DNA of 64,000 bases, from NCBI GenBank assembly GCA_036380875.1, contig DASVDX010000057.1, positions 1 to 64,000 on the forward strand. Reading direction: 5' to 3'. The notes beneath the pieces were generated by a model. The model did no database searches. It was not told the DNA's origin and saw nothing but the letters and a program-made list of their open reading frames with translations. The DNA is from ZC4RG17 sp036380875. GTDB taxonomy: Bacteria > Actinomycetota > Acidimicrobiia > Spongiisociales > ZC4RG35. This document shows positions 26,972 to 35,180 of this stretch, in pieces (the stretch's first letter is position 1; each line of letters begins with the position of its first letter). The translations under genes were made by a program, and so were the position numbers.

Positions 26972-27934
26972 TCAAGTAGGGGGCAAAGGGATCAGCCGAC
27001 CCCGGACGCGACGCTGGTAGGCGACATACCCGGTGACCGCCAGCCTGAGGCGGGACTCCTCGTAGCGGGCTTTGAACCACAGCAACACCCCGAGCGCCGC
27101 CGCGCCGGCCGCGGCCTGCGCCGACCCCACGAATACGGAAACTCCCAGCATCCCCAGCACGAGCCCGGCGTAGATCGGATGACGGACCCAGCGGAACGGC
27201 CCCGTGTCGACGAGGCGGGTTCCGGGGCGAGGCTCCGGGAGAGGGGAGACCGCCCATCCCAATGCGGCGACCGCCCACACGGCGACCGCTCCGCCTGCCA
27301 GGGCGAGCGCCGCACCGGGCACCGCCGTATCCCACGCCGGCGGCCACTCGCCGGTGGCAAAGAGCAGATACGCCCACGCCACGATCAGTGCCATCTGGGC
27401 GGAGACCCAGGCCAGGGCGACACCGCGACGGCGATGCTCCCAGCCCCGGCCGAGCCATTCGACCTCCTGATCCGTCACCTGGGGCAGGCACGCAGCGGCG
27501 GTGGTGCCGTCGAGGGGGGCGTCCGGCCACACCTCGGCGAGCGGCTCCAGGACGAACCGGCGCTCCCGGGCCCGTGGATGGGGCACCTCGAGGTCGACCG
27601 CCTCGAGGTGGATGGGTTCACCGCTGGCGTCGGCGATCGTGACGATGTCGAGGTCGAGCGTGCGCGGGCCCCACCTCTCGATCCTGACCCTCCCGGCGTC
27701 GGCTTCGATCGCCTGCGTCCCCTCGAGCAACTCGGCGGGCGTGAGGGCGGTGTCCAGGACCACCACCGCGTTCAGGTACGGCCCCTGGTCCGGTCCGCCG
27801 ACAGGGGCGGTTTCGTACAGGGACGAGACGGAAAGGATCGTGCCGAGCCCACCCAACCGCTCGACCGCGAAGCGGAGATGCGAGAGCCTGTCCCCCATGT
27901 TCGAACCGAGCGCGATCGCCGCCCGGTTGCTCAC
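26972..27934 (-). CDS. folK: FolK (HPPK) fused to an isoprenylcysteine methyltransferase-like membrane domain
   Basis: The GTG at 27934 overlaps the folB stop (GTGA) and gives 320 aa. Residues 1 to about 160 are HPPK: AAIALGSNMGDRLSHLR, YETAPVGGPDQGPYLNAVV and RWGPRTLDLDIV (catalytic metal Asp pair). It pyrophosphorylates 6-hydroxymethyl-dihydropterin. From about residue 175 the protein becomes hydrophobic, with four or five membrane segments and GPFRWVRHPIYAGLVLGMLG. That is the signature of ICMT/PEMT-type membrane methyltransferases. The fusion is continuous with no stop or frameshift. The second domain's substrate is unknown. Confidence 0.85.
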   Translation of the reverse strand: MSNRAAIALGSNMGDRLSHLRFAVERLGGLGTILSVSSLYETAPVGGPDQGPYLNAVVVLDTALTPAELLEGTQAIEADAGRVRIERWGPRTLDLDIVTIADASGEPIHLEAVDLEVPHPRARERRFVLEPLAEVWPDAPLDGTTAAACLPQVTDQEVEWLGRGWEHRRRGVALAWVSAQMALIVAWAYLLFATGEWPPAWDTAVPGAALALAGGAVAVWAVAALGWAVSPLPEPRPGTRLVDTGPFRWVRHPIYAGLVLGMLGVSVFVGSAQAAAGAAALGVLLWFKARYEESRLRLAVTGYVAYQRRVRGRLIPLPPT

Positions 27935-28290
27935 CGCGTCCGGCGGACGGTCACGGCGACGTCGCGGAAGGGCACCGAGATCGGCGCCTGGGGCTTGTGG
28001 ATCGTGACCGTGACTCCGTGCACCCGACTGTCCTCCAACACGAGGTCGGCGACCCGGTGGGCGACGGTCTCGATGAGGTTCCATTGCTCGGTGGCGACCC
28101 GCTCGTGGATCCGCTCGGCGAGGCGGCCGTAGTCGACCGTGTCGGCGAGATCATCGCTCTGGCCGGCGGGGCCCAGGTCCACCTCGAGCTCGACGTCGAT
28201 GGAGAACAGCTGACCTTCGGTCTTCTCGTGCTCGTACACGCCGTGGTGGGCGAACACCTCGATGCCCTTCACGGCGATGTGGTCGGTCAT
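27931..28290 (-). CDS. folB: Dihydroneopterin aldolase
   Basis: FolB splits dihydroneopterin into 6-hydroxymethyl-dihydropterin and glycolaldehyde. The 119-aa product has IEVFAHHGVYEHEKTEGQLF (conserved active-site region) and the C-terminal VHGVTVTIHKPQAPI (catalytic Lys). The ATG at 28290 overlaps the preceding gene's stop. Its product is the substrate of the FolK encoded next. Confidence 0.95.
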   Translation of the reverse strand: MTDHIAVKGIEVFAHHGVYEHEKTEGQLFSIDVELEVDLGPAGQSDDLADTVDYGRLAERIHERVATEQWNLIETVAHRVADLVLEDSRVHGVTVTIHKPQAPISVPFRDVAVTVRRTR

Positions 28291-28778
28291 CCCCCCGCCG
28301 GCGGGACGAGCATCCGGCCCTCGGGACCGAGAGGACGACCGAGGATCTCTTGGATGACGGCGATGGCGAGGACCGAGTCGTCGAGGAGGCCGGCATGGAG
28401 GAGGTAGCCGGCCAACACCCCTCCGATCTGGTCGTCGACCGTTTCGCGGTGGATCAGGACCCGGGCCTCGGGCGGTTCGAGAGCTTCGTCGAGTGCGGCG
28501 TGGATGACAGAGCAGTCGCCGGGTTCGATGTTCCCCTGGATCGGCACCGGGAATGCCGCCAGCCCCGCCTCGGTGTAGGCCGATATGTTCTGGTTCCCGG
28601 GGAGGAGAGAAACCACGCCGGTGATCCGGGCCTCTTCGATGAGCCAGCTGATCTCCTCGTCGCGACGGACTCGGCGATGCTGGAATCCGTTGCCTCCGAT
28701 CCGCTCCGAGACGGCCAGCCGATCGGCGATGACCCACACGAAATTTCGGGGCTTGAGGCCCGTGATCATCTTTGCCAT
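28287..28778 (-). CDS. Predicted inactive dual-specificity-phosphatase-like protein
   Basis: The 163-aa product looks like a dual-specificity phosphatase. It has ISWLIEEARITGVVSLLPGN (phosphatase N-terminal core), an AFPVPI loop, and VLIHRETVDDQIGGVLAGYL where active enzymes have VHCxxGxxRTGxxxAxYL. The catalytic Cys is Arg and the P-loop Arg is Gln. A pseudophosphatase is therefore the best reading. It is cotranscribed with folP and folB in the folate operon, coupled to folB by an ATGA overlap. A regulatory or scaffold role is inferred. Confidence 0.6.
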   Translation of the reverse strand: MAKMITGLKPRNFVWVIADRLAVSERIGGNGFQHRRVRRDEEISWLIEEARITGVVSLLPGNQNISAYTEAGLAAFPVPIQGNIEPGDCSVIHAALDEALEPPEARVLIHRETVDDQIGGVLAGYLLHAGLLDDSVLAIAVIQEILGRPLGPEGRMLVPPAGG

Positions 28779-28803
28779 TTCCGGCTGAACGATACTCAGG
28801 CCG

Positions 28804-29649
28804 TCAAATTCGCACCCGGGCGATTGCCCATCCCAGTTGGGCGGCTTGACGTGACGATTCGACGTCGTGGACCCGCACCACGGCAGCCCCGGAGGCCACG
28901 GCGAGGGCGGTGCTGGCGGCAGTGGCGATGTCGCGGCGGCGGGGATCTTCGATGCCCGTGATCCGCCCCAGGAAGGCCTTGCGCGACGTCCCGATCAGCA
29001 CCGGATACCCGGTCGCCACCAGTTCGGGGAGGCGACGCAGCAACTCGAGATTGTGCTCGACCGTCTTACCGAAGCCGATCCCCGGGTCGATGACGATCGA
29101 GCGGTGGTCGACACCGCGAGCTTCTGCCTCCTCTGTCCGCTGGAGGAGGAAGTCGCGCACTTCGCCGACGACATCGTCGTAGCGGGGATCGACCTGCATC
29201 GTCCGCGGCGTTCCTTTCATGTGCATCAACACGACCCCGACCGCGGTTTCCGCCATCACGTCCAGCATCCCCGGGTCCGAGCCGGCTGCCACGTCGTTGA
29301 TGATCTCGGCGCCCGCTTCGACGGCCGCTCGGGCCACCTCGGCCTTGGCGGTGTCGATCGACACGAGGGTCCCGTCCTCTGCCAGCGCCTCGACGACGGG
29401 CAGCACGCGCTGCATCTCGGTGTGGGCGTCGACCGGTTCGGCTCCGGGGCGGGTGGACTCGCCGCCCACATCGATGATGTCGGCTCCGGCTGCGATCAGG
29501 CTGCGGGCATGGGCGATGGCCGCCTCCGTGTCGACGAACAACCCGCCATCGGAGAAGGAGTCGGGCGTGACATTGAGGACTCCCATCAGCCGCGGTCGGT
29601 CGAGGGAGAGACTTCGGCTCCGGAGCTTCCAGACGGGTGGTTCAGTCAC
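28804..29649 (-). CDS. folP: Dihydropteroate synthase
   Basis: FolP joins hydroxymethyl-dihydropterin diphosphate and p-aminobenzoate; it is the sulfonamide target. The 281-aa TIM barrel has LMGVLNVTPDSFSDGG, DVGGESTRPGA and IGTSRKAFLG (substrate-binding signatures), plus DPGIGFGKT. The GTG at 29649 overlaps the folE stop by 8 nt, so the two are translationally coupled. Longer frames upstream merely mirror folE. Confidence 0.95.
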   Translation of the reverse strand: MTEPPVWKLRSRSLSLDRPRLMGVLNVTPDSFSDGGLFVDTEAAIAHARSLIAAGADIIDVGGESTRPGAEPVDAHTEMQRVLPVVEALAEDGTLVSIDTAKAEVARAAVEAGAEIINDVAAGSDPGMLDVMAETAVGVVLMHMKGTPRTMQVDPRYDDVVGEVRDFLLQRTEEAEARGVDHRSIVIDPGIGFGKTVEHNLELLRRLPELVATGYPVLIGTSRKAFLGRITGIEDPRRRDIATAASTALAVASGAAVVRVHDVESSRQAAQLGWAIARVRI

Positions 29650-30208
29650 GGGTCCCGAACAGGAGCGACATGGCTTCGGCCCGCGTGGCCGGGTCCGACG
29701 CCATCGTGCCCCGCACGGCCGAGGTGACGGTCGTGGCCCCGGGTTTGCGCACTCCTCGCATCGACATGCACAGGTGCTCGGCTTCGATGACCACCAGAAC
29801 CCCCAGCGGGTTGAGTCGGTCGACGAGGGCGTCGGCCACCTGGGCGGTGAGGCGTTCCTGCATCTGGGGTCGGCGGGCATAACCCTCGACCAGCCGGGCC
29901 AGCTTCGAGAGACCGGTGACACGGCCACGGGGGAGGTAGGCGACGTGGGCGCGGCCGTGGAACGGGACGAGATGGTGCTCGCACAGCGAATAGAAGGGGA
30001 TGTCCTTCACCATCACGATCTCCTGGTAGTGCTCGTCGCCGAAGAAGGCGTCGATCTCGTCGGCCGGGTCGCGGCCGATGCCGTTGAGCACCTCGGCGTA
30101 GTAGCGGGCCACCCGGGCAGGGGTATCTCTCAGGCCCTCCCGATCGGGATCCTCGCCCACGGCCTCGAGGATCTCCCGCACCGCCTTTTCTATCCGGCCG
30201 ATGTCCAT
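29642..30208 (-). CDS. folE: GTP cyclohydrolase I
   Basis: FolE converts GTP to dihydroneopterin triphosphate, the first folate step. The 188-aa form has SLCEHHLVPFHGRAHVAYLP (zinc Cys and catalytic His) and AEHLCMSMRGVRKPG (second zinc Cys). The ATG at 30208 is preferred: TAGGAT ends 7 nt before it with no Shine-Dalgarno sequence, and the product then begins MDIGRIEKAVREIL. In-frame starts at 30217 and 30259 are alternatives. It heads the folE-folP-pseudophosphatase-folB-folK operon. Confidence 0.93.
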   Translation of the reverse strand: MDIGRIEKAVREILEAVGEDPDREGLRDTPARVARYYAEVLNGIGRDPADEIDAFFGDEHYQEIVMVKDIPFYSLCEHHLVPFHGRAHVAYLPRGRVTGLSKLARLVEGYARRPQMQERLTAQVADALVDRLNPLGVLVVIEAEHLCMSMRGVRKPGATTVTSAVRGTMASDPATRAEAMSLLFGTRD

Positions 30209-30215
30209 CCGGCGC

Positions 30216-30221
30216 ATCCTA
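30216..30221 (-). promoter_or_regulatory. Putative -10 box of the folate operon (leaderless)
   Basis: TAGGAT on the minus strand ends 7 nt before the ATG at 30208. Confidence 0.4.
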
Positions 30222-30264
30222 GGACGCCGCTCCGGCCGTGCCCATCCGGGGATCGACATCTTGG

Positions 30265-30329
30265 TGACATCATCTTGACATCAAGTTCGATGACGCGTAT
30301 GGTGTCGTTATGACATCATGATGATGTCA
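30265..30329 (+). promoter_or_regulatory. Operator cluster of four TGACATCA half-sites
   Basis: TGACATCA occurs as two direct repeats at 30265-30272 and 30276-30283 (11-bp spacing, one helical turn). It also occurs as an inverted pair at 30311-30329, TGACATCATGATGATGTCA. The first pair overlaps the -35 box and the second covers the expected transcription start. This is the arrangement of a strong autoregulatory site; the ribbon-helix-helix protein of the operon is the obvious candidate. Confidence 0.65.
30275..30303 (+). promoter_or_regulatory. Sigma-70-type promoter of the RHH-DUF4097 operon
   Basis: TTGACA (30275-30280) and TATGGT (30298-30303) are separated by exactly 17 nt, a near-consensus promoter. 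The expected start is about 30310, within the downstream operator. Confidence 0.7.
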
Positions 30330-30347
30330 CGATGGAGAAAGGAGAGA

Positions 30348-30455
30348 ATGATGTTCCCGAGCACCAGACTGGGAAACGCCATCATCGAGCAACGCCTACG
30401 GCAGTACCGTCCCGACGTTCACCGCCGTATCGCCGAAGAGGGCCGTCGGCGATGA
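30348..30455 (+). CDS. Small basic peptide (35 aa) heading the RHH-DUF4097 operon
   Basis: AAGGAG at 30339-30344 is followed by tandem ATG codons at 30348 and 30351. The frame (MMFPSTRLGNAIIEQRLRQY, then a basic tail ending GRRR) stops at a TGA that overlaps the next gene's ATG. The good ribosome site, consensus promoter and stop-start coupling make it likely to be translated. The family is not recognised; it may act as a leader for coupled translation. Confidence 0.55.
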   Translation: MMFPSTRLGNAIIEQRLRQYRPDVHRRIAEEGRRR

Positions 30456-30892
30456 AGCTGGATCCCGTCCTCACCCAACTCGACGCGGCGATCGAAGCGC
30501 AGCTGCGGATGGCGGATTCGAGTGTCGCCGAAGCCGCCGCCGGATTCCTGGAAGCATTCCGGCCGTCGGTGCGAGCGGCGATGCTCGACGTAGTCCAACA
30601 GGTGGCCGCCGAGATCAGCGCCCAGTTGGCGGAGCACCGGGTCGAAGTCCGCCTGGTCGACGGCGATCCCGAGCTCGTGGTCGCTCCACAGCCGGTGACG
30701 GCCGAAGGGGGCGAGGACGAGGACTTCGAGGCCCGTATCACGCTGCGACTCCCGGCTTCGCTGAAGGACCTGATCGAGGACCAGGCGTCTTCGTCGGGCG
30801 ACTCCATCAACCGCTGGGTGGTGGAGACCCTCCGGTCCCGTGCCGGGCGGAGGCGGACCGGGTCCCGAGTGCAGGAGACGTTCGAGCTGTGA
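30452..30892 (+). CDS. Ribbon-helix-helix protein of HicB-like type
   Basis: The 146-aa product has an N-terminal helical region of about 60 residues and an acidic linker. Its C-terminal ribbon-helix-helix resembles Arc/HicB antitoxins: ARITLRLPASLKDLIEDQ, then SGDSINRWVVETLRSRAG. The strand with alternating residues (RITLRLP) would contact DNA. No HicA toxin is adjacent; instead it is coupled to a DUF4097 gene. It probably represses its own promoter through the TGACATCA sites. Confidence 0.7.
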   Translation: MKLDPVLTQLDAAIEAQLRMADSSVAEAAAGFLEAFRPSVRAAMLDVVQQVAAEISAQLAEHRVEVRLVDGDPELVVAPQPVTAEGGEDEDFEARITLRLPASLKDLIEDQASSSGDSINRWVVETLRSRAGRRRTGSRVQETFEL

Positions 30893-31650
30893 TAGTGGAG
30901 AGCTTCGCCGTCGACGGGCCCGCCGACCTGGACGTGTCGGTCCCAGCCGGGTCACTGGTCATCGACCCCGGTCCCCCGGGCTCGGTGATCGTGGAGGTGG
31001 ACACGAGCCGGCCCGACAACTGGCACGTCGGCCAGAGCGGCAACTACATCTGGGTGCACCACGAACAATGGAGTCTCGGACGCTCCGGCCGCGCCCGGGT
31101 GCGAATCGTCGCCCCGCCTGGTTCCTCGCTGAACGCCCGGGTCGCCTCCGCCGACGTCCGCATCTCAGTTCGGCTGGATCGCGTCAACGTGACTGCCGCC
31201 TCCGGCGATGTCGAAATCGGCGAGACCTCCAACCTGTCGGTGAAGACCGCTTCCGGCGACGTCCGGATCGTGAGTGTGGAGAAGGACCTCGAAGTGCGCT
31301 CCGCTTCCGCCGACGTGACCGTGGGCCCGGTCGGAGGCAGTGCGTCGATCACATCGGCGTCGGGGGATGTGACGATCGAATCGGCCGGCGGGCCCCTCAC
31401 CGTGACCACCGCGTCGGGTGACCTGCGGATCCGCCGCTACGAAGGCGAGGAACTCCAGGCGTCGACCATGTCCGGCACCCTGCGAGTCGGCCTCCCGGCG
31501 GGTCGAACGGTGAAACTCGACGCCAAGACCCTCTCCGGATCGGTACGTCTGCCCGAGCGCAGGCCTTCCACCGGCGCCACCTCCATGAGCGTCGCCCTGC
31601 GCCTCAAGTCGGTGTCGGGCGACATCGTCATCGACCGCCTGGAGCCCTGA
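30889..31650 (+). CDS. DUF4097 beta-strand repeat protein
   Basis: The 253-aa product consists of regular repeats of about 19-20 residues with TASGDVxI / SASADVxV motifs, which form a right-handed beta-solenoid (DUF4097/adhesin-like). There is no signal peptide or membrane anchor, so it appears cytoplasmic. It is coupled by ATGA-type overlap to the RHH protein gene. Members in other bacteria lie beside transcription regulators or envelope-stress genes. The function is unknown. Confidence 0.8.
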   Translation: MIVESFAVDGPADLDVSVPAGSLVIDPGPPGSVIVEVDTSRPDNWHVGQSGNYIWVHHEQWSLGRSGRARVRIVAPPGSSLNARVASADVRISVRLDRVNVTAASGDVEIGETSNLSVKTASGDVRIVSVEKDLEVRSASADVTVGPVGGSASITSASGDVTIESAGGPLTVTTASGDLRIRRYEGEELQASTMSGTLRVGLPAGRTVKLDAKTLSGSVRLPERRPSTGATSMSVALRLKSVSGDIVIDRLEP

Positions 31651-31651
31651 C

Positions 31652-33088
31652 CTACTCCTCTTCTTCCGGCGGCTTCGGAGGCGGGGGCCCTTCCGGCGGC
31701 CACTCCACATCCGGTGCCGCCAACGTGTCGACCTCGGTCATGAGGTCGTGGAGTCGCAGCATGAAAGTGCCGGCTTCGCCTCGGGTCATCCGCCGGTTCG
31801 GGCAGTAGGACCCCGCGTCGCATCCGCGTGTGATACCGGCGGCGGCGATGGCATCGATGTCCTCCTCCGCCCAGTGGCCGCCGTCATCGCCGAAGGCGTC
31901 GGGGCCGGCCGGCAGCCTCAGAACCCGTCGCACCATGGCCGCGACCTCGGCCCGGGTGACCGGGGCGTCGGGGCACACCTGGGTGTTGGCGGGCGGATTG
32001 CACCCGCGCAGGATGCCCGCCTTGGCCAGGGCGTTGATCTCCTTCTCGGCGAAATGGCCTTGGTCGTCGGAGAAAGCGTCGGGACCATTGGGGTTCCTGA
32101 TGACCCGGTTGAGCATGGCGGCGAACTCACCGCGCGTGACGTTGTCGTGGGGGCACGCCTTCCTGTCCTCACATCCGAACATGAGGCGCCGGTTGAACAT
32201 CTCGGTGAGGTCGCGGGCGTGGACGCTGTCGTTGTCGTCGACGAACGGGTCGAGGCACCCGATCCTGCCGGTGGTGCTGACGACTATCTCGTCGAGAATC
32301 AGCCCGAGGGTGTTCGGAGTCGGGTAGCTGCCTCCGAAGTAGACGTTGTCCCACATCTCGCGGATGCCCACGCTCTCACCGGGTCGCCGGAAGGCGAGCG
32401 ACCCTTGGGAGAAGACCTTCTTGCCGTCCATCCACGCCTCGATGAGGCCGTTGGCCTGCCCAGGCGTGTTCATGCGGACATGGCCTTCGATACACGTCCA
32501 CCGCTTCTGGGTGAGGGCCCGGCTGAAGATCCACTCGTCACCGCAGTCGCCCGCCTGCCCCAGGTGGTACACGTACACGCCGATCGGGATCTCCCCGGGG
32601 CCGGCCCCGCGTGTGCCCACCGCATCGAACATGAGTCGCGCCGACCATCCGGGTGCGCTTGGGGTGGAGGGCTTGCAGCCCTTCGCGGTCGCGACCCGGG
32701 ATGCGTCCGCCAAGCCGGGGAGCTTCCCCGAGGACACGGGACGGAAGTTGTCGAGGAAGACGTAGTAACGGAACCACGCCTCATCGACGACACGCGGGAG
32801 CCGGGCGTAAGGGCCGAATCCCCGGAACCCGCCCTTCGGGATCACGACCTTGAGGCCCTGGCCGATGTAGCCGCGGATGCGGGCGGTCCGGGTGATGTCC
32901 AGGCTGCGCACATCGACGAGGTAAGGATGGACCTCCCGCAGCTTCTCGATCGACTCGGCGATCGGGACCGACGGGTCCTCGTCCCATGTGGGGTCTTCGA
33001 ATCTCTGAGCGAGCGTGTCGGCGCCGGCCGGCAGAGCCACGGCCAGCGTCAGCAAGGCGGCGACGACGAAACTCCCCACTTTGTGCAT
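31652..33088 (-). CDS. Secreted polysaccharide-lyase-like protein with three SLH domains
   Basis: The ATG at 33088 begins a clear signal peptide (MHKVGSFVVAALLTLAVALP, ending Ala-Gly-Ala); a GTG six codons upstream is an alternative. The middle 250 residues resemble a jelly-roll of the PL14/alginate-lyase type: WFRYYVFLDNF, CIEGHVRMNTPGQANGLIEA, DNVYFGGSYP. Three SLH-like units follow, each with CP..VTRxE/F-AAM. A Pro/Glu tail (PPPKPPEEEE) ends the protein. It is convergent with DUF4097. The likely location is the cell surface. Catalytic activity is not proven. Confidence 0.72.
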   Translation of the reverse strand: MHKVGSFVVAALLTLAVALPAGADTLAQRFEDPTWDEDPSVPIAESIEKLREVHPYLVDVRSLDITRTARIRGYIGQGLKVVIPKGGFRGFGPYARLPRVVDEAWFRYYVFLDNFRPVSSGKLPGLADASRVATAKGCKPSTPSAPGWSARLMFDAVGTRGAGPGEIPIGVYVYHLGQAGDCGDEWIFSRALTQKRWTCIEGHVRMNTPGQANGLIEAWMDGKKVFSQGSLAFRRPGESVGIREMWDNVYFGGSYPTPNTLGLILDEIVVSTTGRIGCLDPFVDDNDSVHARDLTEMFNRRLMFGCEDRKACPHDNVTRGEFAAMLNRVIRNPNGPDAFSDDQGHFAEKEINALAKAGILRGCNPPANTQVCPDAPVTRAEVAAMVRRVLRLPAGPDAFGDDGGHWAEEDIDAIAAAGITRGCDAGSYCPNRRMTRGEAGTFMLRLHDLMTEVDTLAAPDVEWPPEGPPPPKPPEEEE

Positions 33089-33152
33089 GGCCGAACATGC
33101 AAGCACAGACCGCGGGTTATCCGATGATCGGAGGCGGTGGCCCGCCGGTTGG

Positions 33153-35150
33153 TCAGGCTCCGGCGTCGGCCGGGCGGGGCGCCGTGCGGGGAAGGGGCTT
33201 TTCGACCGTGACTTCCCGGGTGGTGCTCACCTCGTCGGCCTTGCGCTTCTCGGCGGCGGCCACGACGGCGGGATGTGGCTTGGGGTTGAGCGGGTAGCGA
33301 ACACGCATGCCGTCGGTGGAGTGCTCCCACTTGGGCACGTCGGCGAAGATCTCCGCCACCTCTTCGGGCCCCACCGTCTCCCTCTCCAGCAAGGCCTCGA
33401 CCATACGCTCCATGGCGTCGCGGTGGTGGGTGAGGATGGTCAGCGCCTCGTCGTGGGCGGCGGTGATCATCTTGCGGACTTCGTTGTCGATGAAGGCGGC
33501 CACCTCGTCGGAGTAGTCCTGCTGGCGGCCGTAGTCACGACCCAAGAACACTTCCCCGTTGGGCTTGCCGTACTGCATCGGCCCGAGCTTGTCGGACATG
33601 CCGTACTCCATGACCATCTTGCGGGCCAGGGTGGTGGCTTTCTCGATGTCGTTGGCGGCGCCGGTGGTGGGGTCGGCGTAGATGATCTCCTCGGCCACTC
33701 GGCCGCCGAGGAGCATGGCGAGTTGGTCCACCAGCTCCGACCGGCGGGCCAGGAACTTGTCATGGGTCGGAAGCGCCAGAGTGTGGCCCAGCGACCGACC
33801 GCGAGCGACGATCGTGATCTTGTGGACGGGATCGGCGTTGGGGAGAGCCCATCCGACGAGGGCGTGACCGGTCTCGTGGTAGGCGATCAGCTTCTTCTCC
33901 TCCTCGGTCATCACCCGCGACTTGCGCTCCGGACCGGCCATGACCCGGTCGATCGCCTCTTCGAGCTCGTCCATCGTGATCTCGGACTTGCGCCGGCGGG
34001 TGGCGAGGAGGGCGGCTTCGTTGATCAGGTTGGCGAGGTCGGCGCCGGTGAAACCGGGGGTGCGCCTGGCCAGCACCTCGAGATCGATCTCGGGCGAGAG
34101 GGGCTTGCCCTTGGCGTGGACTTCGAGGATCGCCTTGCGGCCGAGGATGTCGGGAGCGTCGATGACGATCTGGCGGTCGAACCGGCCGGGACGCAAGAGG
34201 GCGGGGTCGAGGATGTCGGGCCGGTTGGTGGCGGCCATGACGATCACCCCGGTGTTGCCCTCGAAGCCGTCCAACTCCACGAGCAGCTGGTTGAGCGTCT
34301 GCTCCCGCTCGTCGTGGCCGCCGCCCAGGCCGGCGCCGCGGTGACGGCCGACAGCGTCGATCTCGTCGATGAAGACGATGGCCGGGGCGTTGGACTTCGC
34401 CTGTTCGAACAGGTCGCGGACACGGCTGGCGCCCACGCCCACGAACATCTCGACGAAGTCCGAGCCGGAGATCGACATGAAGGGGACGCCGGCCTCGCCG
34501 GCGACCGCCCGGGCCAGGAGTGTCTTACCAGTGCCCGGAGGGCCGAACAGGAGGACGCCCTTTGGGATCTTCGCCCCCATCTGACGGTATCGGTCGGGGT
34601 TCTGCAGGAAGTCCTTGATCTCCTGCAGCTCCTCGATCGCCTCGTCGAGACCGGCGACGTCGTCGAAGGTGACCCGCGGCTGGTCCTTCGAGACGAGCTT
34701 GGCCTTCGACTTGCCGAACTGCATGACGCGGTTCCCGCTGCCCTGCATCTGGACGAAGAGGAAGACCATGAACCCGAACAGCAGGAGCCAGGGCAAGAAC
34801 CCGATGAACGTCTCCATGAGACCGGGCGGCTGCGGGTCGGTTTCGAACGCCGTGCCCGAAGATCGGAGGAGCTCGGTCAGCTCGCCTTCGTAGCCGTCGG
34901 GGTACGACGCCGAGTACTCGAAGCCGTCCGGGGGAAGCCGCGAGCCGTCGACGCGGCCGTAGACCTGGTTGCTGCGGGCCAGCAACTCGACCTTCTCGAA
35001 CTCCCCGTCTTCGATCTGGGCGAGGAACTCGGAGAGGCCGATCTCTTCGGGACCCGTGAACTGATCGAACCACCACTGCGCCATCACGGCGAGCAGCACG
35101 ATGGCTAGCCCATAAACGAGCAGGGTTCTAACGGTTCGGTTCACGGTCAC
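33153..35150 (-). CDS. ftsH: ATP-dependent zinc metalloprotease FtsH
   Basis: FtsH is a membrane-anchored AAA+ protease that degrades unstable and misassembled membrane proteins. The 665-aa product has two N-terminal transmembrane segments flanking an extracytoplasmic domain and Walker A GPPGTGKT. The second region of homology is AATNRPDILDPALLRPGRFD, and the zinc site is HETGH. The C-terminus is Pro/Arg-rich. The GTG at 35150 could be replaced by another GTG two codons later, preceded by GAGGTG. It lies in the usual tilS-hpt-ftsH run, interrupted here by a histidine kinase gene. Confidence 0.95.
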   Translation of the reverse strand: MTVNRTVRTLLVYGLAIVLLAVMAQWWFDQFTGPEEIGLSEFLAQIEDGEFEKVELLARSNQVYGRVDGSRLPPDGFEYSASYPDGYEGELTELLRSSGTAFETDPQPPGLMETFIGFLPWLLLFGFMVFLFVQMQGSGNRVMQFGKSKAKLVSKDQPRVTFDDVAGLDEAIEELQEIKDFLQNPDRYRQMGAKIPKGVLLFGPPGTGKTLLARAVAGEAGVPFMSISGSDFVEMFVGVGASRVRDLFEQAKSNAPAIVFIDEIDAVGRHRGAGLGGGHDEREQTLNQLLVELDGFEGNTGVIVMAATNRPDILDPALLRPGRFDRQIVIDAPDILGRKAILEVHAKGKPLSPEIDLEVLARRTPGFTGADLANLINEAALLATRRRKSEITMDELEEAIDRVMAGPERKSRVMTEEEKKLIAYHETGHALVGWALPNADPVHKITIVARGRSLGHTLALPTHDKFLARRSELVDQLAMLLGGRVAEEIIYADPTTGAANDIEKATTLARKMVMEYGMSDKLGPMQYGKPNGEVFLGRDYGRQQDYSDEVAAFIDNEVRKMITAAHDEALTILTHHRDAMERMVEALLERETVGPEEVAEIFADVPKWEHSTDGMRVRYPLNPKPHPAVVAAAEKRKADEVSTTREVTVEKPLPRTAPRPADAGA

Positions 35151-35180
35151 CTCGAAGGTAGATGGCCCCAGGCGGTGATG

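Noticed and set aside
33015..35108. Long plus-strand open frame opposite ftsH
   Set aside because: Antisense shadow of a strongly conserved gene; no recognisable protein features.
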